From the NCBI GenBank assembly GCA_022824405.1, contig JAJDZZ010000061.1, positions 1 to 39,047 of the forward strand: 39,047 nucleotides of DNA, written 5' to 3'. This document shows positions 8,649 to 15,287 of this stretch, piece by piece (the stretch's first letter is position 1; each line of letters begins with the position of its first letter). The notes below the pieces were generated by a model. The model was not told where the DNA came from. It worked only from the letters and a program-made list of their open reading frames with translations, and made no database searches. The position numbers were made by a program, and so were the translations under genes. Origin of the DNA: Opitutales bacterium. Lineage in GTDB: Bacteria; Verrucomicrobiota; Verrucomicrobiia; Opitutales; UBA2995.

Positions 8649-9995
8649 ATGGTGAAAGCCGGTTATTTTTACCGGACAATGAATAAAGATGAGACCCAAT
8701 ATCCAATCTCCCGCCGCGAATTTGTGCAAATCAGCGGCAAGGCGGCAGTTGCGGCTGCGATCTCACCCATGGCTTTCCCATCCATTTCCCTGGGTGCAAG
8801 TCCGACCGGCGATCCGGTAAGGATCGGGCACATCGGTTTGGGAGTGCGCGGTGGGCGGCTCTTGAGTTACACATCGTCGATTCCCGGGGCCAAGGTCGTG
8901 GGGGTATGCGATGTTTACCGGCCTCACCTGCAAAAAGGCATGGATCACGCCAACAATCCGGAAGTCAAGCCCTACCTCGACTACCAGGAATTGCTGAACG
9001 ATCCGAAAGTGGAGGCGGTCGTCATTGCCACACCGGATCATTGGCATGAGAAAATGCTCCTCGATGCGGTAAAAGCGGGTAAGGACGTTTATTGTGAAAA
9101 GGGCTGGACCACCTCTTTGGAAGCCGCCAAACGCATGCGTACCGCGATCAGGAAATATGACCGCGTGACGCAGTTGGGGCACCAGGGCAGGCAACATGCC
9201 GCCGCCGAGGTGGCCGGGAAAATGATCCAGGACGGAGCCTTGGGGGAAATTACCCTGATCAAGACCGGCCGCTACATCAACGGGCCCGAAGACCGGCCGC
9301 CCTGGCGTTGGTACGGGGCCTACTCCAATTACGATCATCCGGACCCCAAGGAAGTCCGGAGCCATTTGGATTGGAAACGTTGGTTGGGTTCTTCCAGGCG
9401 AATCGATTTCAACGAACGCCATTTCTGGCACTGGCGCTGCTACTGGGAATACGGAACCGGTCAGGCGGGCGACCTGCTTTCTCATGAACTCGACTTCGTC
9501 CAGTCCATTGCCCGACATGGTATTCCGGACACCTGTATCTGTTCCGGCATCAACGCTCACTGGAAGGACGATCGTGAAGTCCCGGACACCTGGATGGTCA
9601 ATTACCACTACCAAGAACAAAACCGCACCGTCCAATTTGAAGGCGTCTTTAATTCGAAACGGAACCAACCACCCGAATTCTGTGGAAGGGACGCCCGAAT
9701 GATCTTCAACGATATCGGCCAAGCGGCATCGCGGTTCGAAGTTTTCGCCGACGGTCCAGCCTACGTGCCATCGAGGTATCCGCAACCGGAACCCACTTTC
9801 TCCTTCGTTCCGGGCAAGGAACATGCCAAGCCCAGCCACATGGAGAACTTTCTCCAATGCGTTCGAACCCGCGAAAGGACCTGGTGTAACGAAGACGAGG
9901 CTTTCATCGAGGCAGTCACCCTGCTCATGTCGGTGGAATCCTACCGCAGGAAACGCCTGGTTCGCTGGGACCCTAAGTGGGAATGGATTATTTAG
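8649..9995 (+). CDS. Tat-exported Gfo/Idh/MocA-family oxidoreductase
   Basis: 448 residues. The twin-arginine signal PISRREFVQISGKAAVAA is followed by a Rossmann fold (RIGHIGLGVRGG; VVGVCDVYRP) and the family active-site region CEKGWTTSLEAAKRM. The usual third residue of the EKP motif is replaced here (EKG). The C-terminal half is the alpha/beta substrate domain. Tat export fits a protein folded around NAD(P) in the cytoplasm, as seen for many Planctomycetes/Verrucomicrobia relatives. The start at 8649 has AAGGTGG 4-5 nt upstream; a second ATG at 8679 is possible and would still leave the Tat motif intact. It is transcribed divergently from the PhoD-like operon across a 92 bp gap. The family reduces or oxidises sugars or does NAD-dependent glycosidic cleavage; the substrate is unknown. 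Confidence 0.92.
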   Translation: MVKAGYFYRTMNKDETQYPISRREFVQISGKAAVAAAISPMAFPSISLGASPTGDPVRIGHIGLGVRGGRLLSYTSSIPGAKVVGVCDVYRPHLQKGMDHANNPEVKPYLDYQELLNDPKVEAVVIATPDHWHEKMLLDAVKAGKDVYCEKGWTTSLEAAKRMRTAIRKYDRVTQLGHQGRQHAAAEVAGKMIQDGALGEITLIKTGRYINGPEDRPPWRWYGAYSNYDHPDPKEVRSHLDWKRWLGSSRRIDFNERHFWHWRCYWEYGTGQAGDLLSHELDFVQSIARHGIPDTCICSGINAHWKDDREVPDTWMVNYHYQEQNRTVQFEGVFNSKRNQPPEFCGRDARMIFNDIGQAASRFEVFADGPAYVPSRYPQPEPTFSFVPGKEHAKPSHMENFLQCVRTRERTWCNEDEAFIEAVTLLMSVESYRRKRLVRWDPKWEWII

Positions 9996-10020
9996 GATAA
10001 ACGGATAACCCGTTTGTCTT
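9996..10020 (+). terminator. Hairpin immediately after the oxidoreductase stop codon
   Basis: GATAAACGG (9996-10004) pairs with CCGTTTGTC (10010-10018) through nine pairs including one G-U, with a 5 nt loop. It starts directly after the TAG. Only two T residues follow before TTCC breaks up, so as a Rho-independent terminator it is weak. It could instead protect the mRNA 3' end. Confidence 0.45.
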
Positions 10021-10094
10021 CCAAGGCGGCATGCCTCACAAATCATCTACTGCACTCCAGAATATCGGCACTGAAACGGGCCTTATTGGAGAAA

Positions 10095-10154
10095 GGGTCG
10101 AACCTTGAATCGGTTGACTCCGCGAGCTTCGTCAAGATTCCAAGGCATGACCCC
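10095..10154. repeat. REP-like palindrome, copy 2
   Basis: The 60 bp second copy of the palindrome at 1434-1494 differs from it at about five positions. The outer arms GGGTCGAACCTTG-AATC and GATTCCAAGGCATGACCC, and the inner TTGAC/GTCAA pair, are both kept. It ends one base before the ATG (10156) of the next gene, so its right arm occupies the ribosome-binding region of that gene. Confidence 0.75.
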
Positions 10155-10155
10155 G

Positions 10156-12873
10156 ATGCGGCTTCTCTTTATTTTGGCCCTGCTTCCCTGGATAGCCTTG
10201 GGCCAGGATGGAAGTCTCCCACCGGGTTCCCTGCTTCTGCCCGAATCGAAACTGCCCCCATATGAAAAGGATATCGACCATGCCGGTTATCTGCGCGAAT
10301 TCGACAAGAAGGCGCTCACCCGGGGCAATCTGATCTATCAGCAAGTCTGTTACAATTGCCACGGCGACCTCAGCCTTCCCGGCTCCCTGCCCAATTCCAC
10401 CCGCTTTTCGGAAGGAAAGTTCCAATACGGCAATGATCCCTATTCCATGTATCAGGCCATCACGCGAGGTTGGCGCCTCATGGCTCCCCAAATTCACCTA
10501 ACGCCACAGGAAAAGTACGAAGTCATTCATTTTATCCGGGAAAAATACATCAGGGATCACAATCCGAGTGAGTACTTCGAGATTACGGAAGAATACCTGG
10601 CCGGACTGCCCCGAGGCACTTCAAGGGGGCCCAAGCCGGAAAAACGCGAACCCTGGAAGGATTTTCACTACGGGGACTTCATGATGAAATCCATAGAACT
10701 GGTCGGACCGGACACCCTCCCCGAACAGGTATTCACCGATGAGAAAAGGGCATGGGCGAAAAAGGGTAATCCGCGCCCGGACACCCTTTCCCCCAATGCA
10801 AATATCGCTTACAAGGGAATCGCCATTCGCCTGGACGAAGGAGAGGGGGGAATGCCGGCGGGACGGGCCTTTATCATGTTCGAACACGATACCCTTCGCG
10901 TGGTGGGGGCTTGGACGGGAGAGGGATTTGTCGACTGGAACGAAATCCAATTCAATGGCAGGCATGTCGTGCATGCCAAAACGGTGGGTGAGTTGCAGTT
11001 CGAACTGCCGGACGGACCCGGCTGGGCCAATCCGAAAACCGGCAAATTTTCCGATCCCCGCTTCGTTGGCCTGGATGGAAGACGCTTCGGTCCCCTGCCG
11101 CGATCCTGGGGAAAATACCGTGGATTGTATCATCACGGCAATCGTGCCGTCATAGCATACACCATTGGGGGCGCAAACATACTGGAAGCCTACCGCGTTC
11201 AGGAGACGGAAGAGCAGATGGTTTTTGTGCGAACCTTGAATATTGAGAAATCCTCGCGCGACCTGCTCATGCGCGTGGCCAAGGCCGGGATTGGTTTGGC
11301 TGTTTCCAGTGAAACGGCTGTCATCGATGAAGAAGGCGGTTTTATCACTCTGAACATTCCCGCTTCCGCGACTCCCCTCAAGTTGGAGCTTTTTTTGGCA
11401 AAATACCCCTCACCACACCTGCAGAGACTGGCCAACACCACCCCGCCGGAAGATTTGACGCCCCTTACCCGGGGAGGGCCGAGCCGGTGGCCCCAGGAAC
11501 TTGCCGCCCCCATCGTAAAGAGCCACGAAAAGGGCGGTTTCGCTTGGGACCGGTTGTCTCGTCCCTTGGAAAACCCCTGGAATAGCCAAATCCGCGCCAC
11601 GGGTGTGGACTTTTCGTCGGATGGAAAATTTGCCTACGTCTCCTGTTGGGACGGAGAAGTGTGGAGGGTGGAAGGGATAGATGGAGACCATTCCGCAGTT
11701 ACCTGGCGTCGCATCGCGGCCGGTCTGTATCAACCGCTGGGATTGAAAGTCATCGATGACCGGATCTACCTTACCTGCCGGGATCAACTCCTTGTATTGC
11801 GCGACTTCAACGGGGACGGCGAGACCGATTATTACGAAGCGGTCAATAGCGACCATCAGGTGACCGAGCACTTCCATGAATTCGCCATGGGGCTTCAGGC
11901 GGACCAAGAGGGGAATTTCTACTATGCGAAGAGCGCCCGCCACGCCAAGGCTCCCCTGGTGGCGCACCATGGAACGTTAATAAAAGTGACGGCAGACGGT
12001 TCCCGCAGTGAAATCATCGCCCACGGATTTCGCGCCGCCAACGGCGTGTGCATCAACCCGGATGGCACCTTCATCGTTACGGATCAGGAAGGTCACTGGA
12101 ACCCCATGAATCGCATCAACTGGGTGAAGCCGGGAAATCGCTTTTACGGCAATATGTATGGTTACGGCGCTCCGGAAGACAGTTCGGACTCCGCCATGGA
12201 GCAACCCCTTTGCTGGGTGGCAAAATCGTTTGACCGCTCCCCGGCCGAACTCCTCTGGATCGATAGTGAAAAGTGGGGGCCGTTGAACGGCAAGTTGCTC
12301 AACTTGTCCTACGGGCACGGACGGCTGGAAATCGTGCCCCATGAATTTGTCGACGGGCAGGAACAGGGAGGGATGATCCGACTTCCCATTCCCGACCTGC
12401 CGACCGGAATCATGCGCGGCAGGTTTCATCCCAACGGACACCTCTACATCTGCGGCATGTCGGCCTGGGCCACTAGCCAAATGGACCTGCCCGGCGGTTT
12501 CTATCGCATACGCGCCACGGGAAAGCCGGTCCACCTCCCCATCGAACTAAATGCCTACACCGAGGGATTGAGACTTACCTTCTCCGATCCCCTCGATCCG
12601 GCTGCGGCGCAGGATCCGAAAAACTATGCCGTTTCCACCTGGGGGTTGAAACGCTCATCCCACTACGGTTCAGACCGCTACAATACGAAAACCCTGGAGG
12701 TGGCGTCGGCCAAACTTTCCGGCGATGGCAAAATCCTGAAACTGACCATCCCCGGGATCGAACCCGTCTGGCAGATGCAAATCGACTACCAGCTTGCCGG
12801 AGCCAACGGAGAACCCGTTATCGGGAAATTGCAAAATACCATCTACAACCTCAGAGAACCCGAGGAGGGATAG
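10156..12873 (+). CDS. Exported c-type heme protein with beta-propeller, DUF6797-like
   Basis: 905 residues. Signal peptide MRLLFILALLPWIALG, then a monoheme cytochrome c domain with CYNCH (Cys65, Cys68, His69) at about residues 50-140. A beta-rich region resembling DUF6797 (about 180-440) follows, then an NHL/sorbosone-dehydrogenase-like propeller (about 470-810: ATGVDFSSDGKFAYVS, GLQADQEGNFYYA, RAANGVCINPDGTF). A C-terminal Ig-like part ends the protein. Such large heme proteins are typical of Planctomycetes and Verrucomicrobia and are thought to act in periplasmic redox chemistry on carbohydrates; no activity is established. The ATG at 10156 begins exactly at the signal peptide and has AAGG 10 nt upstream. 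Another ATG at 10147 and a longer in-frame extension read through the REP palindrome and are less likely. Convergent with the GntR gene. Confidence 0.85.
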   Translation: MRLLFILALLPWIALGQDGSLPPGSLLLPESKLPPYEKDIDHAGYLREFDKKALTRGNLIYQQVCYNCHGDLSLPGSLPNSTRFSEGKFQYGNDPYSMYQAITRGWRLMAPQIHLTPQEKYEVIHFIREKYIRDHNPSEYFEITEEYLAGLPRGTSRGPKPEKREPWKDFHYGDFMMKSIELVGPDTLPEQVFTDEKRAWAKKGNPRPDTLSPNANIAYKGIAIRLDEGEGGMPAGRAFIMFEHDTLRVVGAWTGEGFVDWNEIQFNGRHVVHAKTVGELQFELPDGPGWANPKTGKFSDPRFVGLDGRRFGPLPRSWGKYRGLYHHGNRAVIAYTIGGANILEAYRVQETEEQMVFVRTLNIEKSSRDLLMRVAKAGIGLAVSSETAVIDEEGGFITLNIPASATPLKLELFLAKYPSPHLQRLANTTPPEDLTPLTRGGPSRWPQELAAPIVKSHEKGGFAWDRLSRPLENPWNSQIRATGVDFSSDGKFAYVSCWDGEVWRVEGIDGDHSAVTWRRIAAGLYQPLGLKVIDDRIYLTCRDQLLVLRDFNGDGETDYYEAVNSDHQVTEHFHEFAMGLQADQEGNFYYAKSARHAKAPLVAHHGTLIKVTADGSRSEIIAHGFRAANGVCINPDGTFIVTDQEGHWNPMNRINWVKPGNRFYGNMYGYGAPEDSSDSAMEQPLCWVAKSFDRSPAELLWIDSEKWGPLNGKLLNLSYGHGRLEIVPHEFVDGQEQGGMIRLPIPDLPTGIMRGRFHPNGHLYICGMSAWATSQMDLPGGFYRIRATGKPVHLPIELNAYTEGLRLTFSDPLDPAAAQDPKNYAVSTWGLKRSSHYGSDRYNTKTLEVASAKLSGDGKILKLTIPGIEPVWQMQIDYQLAGANGEPVIGKLQNTIYNLREPEEG

Positions 12874-12921
12874 CCTCAAACCTTATGGCGGAGGGTGGGA
12901 TTAGCTGACAGTTTTTCCCGA

Positions 12922-13710
12922 TTATTTCCCTTTTATTTCCGCCTTCTTCAGTTTCTCGACCAACTCGGCTGGAATTCCTTCCGGCAAATCGGTGTTCAAG
13001 GGGTTGGATACGCGGTCAAAATTGTTGAGGAAGAAATTTTTTGTAACCCGGATATGTTCGAGTATCAGATCCTGGGTCTGCTCGCTGGAGTGATTCTTCA
13101 AGGCTTCGAAAATTTTCGCGTGGTCTTCGTAGGTCTCTTGAAAACCGATGCCCAAGTCGTGCTGACCCCAGCTGATGATAACCGATTCCGCCAGGGTTTT
13201 GGTTTCGCGGATGATGCGCTGAATGCGTTTATTTCCTGAAGCCTCGATAATAAGAAGGTGGAAGGCCATGTCCACGGCTAGAAAGTTCTTCAACCTCTCC
13301 TGTTCGACGTTGTCTATCCCGACACGATTTATTTCTTGGCAAATGTCTCCCATGGCATCGACCAATAATTTCAGCTTGGCCAATTGAACCTCCGAAATAT
13401 TCAAGGCTGCTTTTGCGGCTGCAAAACCCTCCAAAGCCTCCCTTACTTCAAAAAGGTCTATCAGGTCCACTCGATCAATAGACCGGACGACCGTTCCATA
13501 ACGGGGAACCTGTTCGACAAGTCCTTCATAAGCAAGGCGCCGGATTGCTTTTCCCACCGGAGTACGACTGATACCTATCTGCTCAGCCAGTAGCGCCTCG
13601 GATACGACCGTGCCCGGAGCCAAGCGGCCTTCCAGGATTTCCTTTAGAATGAATTGGTAAGCTTTGCCGGATAGTCCTTTAAGCTGAAAATTTCCGTTCG
13701 ATTCTGGCAT
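12922..13710 (-). CDS. GntR-family transcriptional regulator, FadR/FCD subgroup
   Basis: 262 residues. The N-terminal winged helix (about 12-75) includes the recognition segment SEALLAEQIGISRTPVGKAI. An all-helical FCD effector domain (about 85-235) carries the metal-ligand pattern Asp/His...His...His (VDMAFHLLI, YEDHAKIFEAL, ILEHIRVTK). FCD regulators commonly bind metal-coordinated carboxylates such as sugar acids, a good match for the enolase/RraA genes at 21-25 kb, although the nearest genes are the DUF1501/PSCyt pair. A symmetrical 31 bp dyad 14-44 bp upstream of the ATG is a strong candidate for its own operator. No clear Shine-Dalgarno is visible. Confidence 0.95.
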   Translation of the reverse strand: MPESNGNFQLKGLSGKAYQFILKEILEGRLAPGTVVSEALLAEQIGISRTPVGKAIRRLAYEGLVEQVPRYGTVVRSIDRVDLIDLFEVREALEGFAAAKAALNISEVQLAKLKLLVDAMGDICQEINRVGIDNVEQERLKNFLAVDMAFHLLIIEASGNKRIQRIIRETKTLAESVIISWGQHDLGIGFQETYEDHAKIFEALKNHSSEQTQDLILEHIRVTKNFFLNNFDRVSNPLNTDLPEGIPAELVEKLKKAEIKGK

Positions 13711-13723
13711 TGGTGTGATGATG

Positions 13724-13754
13724 GCGCTAAAAATACCAGAGGTATTCCTGGCGC
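13724..13754. promoter_or_regulatory. Candidate GntR operator dyad
   Basis: A symmetrical arrangement GCGC-N4-AATACC-AGA-GGTATT-N4-GCGC centred on 13739: six-base perfect inner arms with a 3-base spacer, and GCGC at equal distance on both sides. It sits just upstream of the GntR start (13710) and downstream of nothing else on that strand, where an autoregulatory site would be expected. The sequence shows the dyad; binding is inferred. Confidence 0.5.
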
Positions 13755-13862
13755 ATTCCTGTTAAAAGCGTCACATTATCCGATTTGAATTATGTTTGGC
13801 AAGTCAGGCTTTCACCCCAATCGCTTCACACCCAGGCAGGCGAAGTGAATCTGAGGGTTTTG

Positions 13863-15287
13863 TCAAATAACGAGTTCTTCGATTACGGAGCCACCGGTCT
13901 GGGATAACTGCTTATGGCGTCCGCCGTGAAAATAAGTCAGTTTGTTATCGTCCAACCCGAGCATATGCAAAATAGAGACATGCACGTCCTTCACAGGATG
14001 AACAACCTCGACCGCATTTTCCCCGATCTCATCCGTGGCCCCGACGTAGCGGCCTCCTGCAATTCCGCCGCCGGCGAAAAGCATTTGCATGGCTTTGGCA
14101 TTATGGTCACGCCCGTAATTACCGGCCTTTGCGGCTTTTACCGGATTATCGGGTGAACGACCGAACTCACCGCTGCACACTACAAGAGTCGAGTCAAGCA
14201 AGCCTCGTTGCTTCAAATCTTCAATCAGTGCAGTCATGGGTTTATCGACACTGCGAATTCGTTCCCGGTGTGCTGTTTCAATTAACATGTGGCTGTCCCA
14301 TCCTGAAGAGAATACCTGCACAAAGCGAACTCCACGTTCGACCAATCGGCGAGCCAAAAGGCATTTCCGGCCGAATTCGTCCGTGATGGGATCGCCAATA
14401 CCATATGCTTCCAACGTCCTGGGATTCTCCTGCGAAATATCGAGCAACCCCGGCACCTGGGCCTGCATTCGAAAGGCCAGTTCATAGCTGTCCAGACGAG
14501 CCTGCAGTTCCTCCGCTACCGGGTGATCGAGTAAATGCTCCCGATTCATTTCCGCGAGTAAATCGAGACTGTCGCGCTGCATTCTCTCGGTTACCGACTT
14601 TGGGGGATACAGGTCCAAAATAGGCGATCCGACTGGGCGCAAAGGAGTTCCCTGGTGAGCTGGGGGGAGGAACCCATTGGACCAATTGGGCGTTCCTCCC
14701 TGCGGAAAACTTTCTTCCGGCAGCACGACGAAACTCGGCAAGTCTTCATTTTCCGTTCCCAATCCGTAACTCACCCACGAACCAATGCCAGGATCGCCGG
14801 CAAACCGGTTCCCGGTATTCATTTGAAAGTTAGCAGTTGGATGGTCGACGGAGTCCACCTGACAGCCCCGGTAAATGCAAAGATCGTCCGCCACGCGTTC
14901 CAGATTTTCAAAATGCTCGCACATCCAAATTCCACTTTCACCTGTCTGGCGAAATTTGAAGGGGCTCCTCACGAGGGAACGGGCCCCGATGTCCATCACT
15001 GCCACAAACTTTCCCTCTTTCCGGAATTCCGTCAGATGCCTTTTATCCAACTCCGGTTTGGGATCGAAGGTGTCGATATGACTGGGAGCCCCTTCCATGT
15101 AGAGAAATATGCAGTTTTTCGCCTTGGCTGGAAAATGAGGAGCTTTCGCTGAAAGTGGGTTGAGGTTGGCTGAACTGATAGATTCGAGTTGGAGCAACGA
15201 TTGAAAGGCGGCTGAACCGAGGATGGTACCCATTCCTTTCATAAAGCCCCGGCGGGAACAGAGATCAAACGGTTGAGATTGTTTCAT
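13863..15287 (-). CDS. DUF1501 protein, Tat-exported
   Basis: 474 residues. The twin-arginine signal CSRRGFMKGMGTILGSAAF is followed by the DUF1501 fold (alkaline-phosphatase/sulfatase superfamily). Typical family blocks are KNCIFLYMEGAPSHIDTFDPKPELD near the start (metal-site Asp), GSWVSYGLG, the C-terminal SGEFGRSP and GNYGRDHNAKAM, and HVSILHMLGLD. The family is abundant in Planctomycetes and Verrucomicrobia and nearly always sits next to a PSCyt/DUF1549/DUF1553 gene, as here. Its activity is not established. The ATG overlaps the stop of the upstream gene by one base (TAATG at 15289-15285), which indicates translational coupling. Confidence 0.96.
   Translation of the reverse strand: MKQSQPFDLCSRRGFMKGMGTILGSAAFQSLLQLESISSANLNPLSAKAPHFPAKAKNCIFLYMEGAPSHIDTFDPKPELDKRHLTEFRKEGKFVAVMDIGARSLVRSPFKFRQTGESGIWMCEHFENLERVADDLCIYRGCQVDSVDHPTANFQMNTGNRFAGDPGIGSWVSYGLGTENEDLPSFVVLPEESFPQGGTPNWSNGFLPPAHQGTPLRPVGSPILDLYPPKSVTERMQRDSLDLLAEMNREHLLDHPVAEELQARLDSYELAFRMQAQVPGLLDISQENPRTLEAYGIGDPITDEFGRKCLLARRLVERGVRFVQVFSSGWDSHMLIETAHRERIRSVDKPMTALIEDLKQRGLLDSTLVVCSGEFGRSPDNPVKAAKAGNYGRDHNAKAMQMLFAGGGIAGGRYVGATDEIGENAVEVVHPVKDVHVSILHMLGLDDNKLTYFHGGRHKQLSQTGGSVIEELVI

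Noticed and set aside
8763-10046. Long open frame (427 codons) on the minus strand
   Set aside because: It is fully antisense to the Gfo/Idh/MocA gene, which has clear family motifs and a Tat signal; no domain in the antisense reading.
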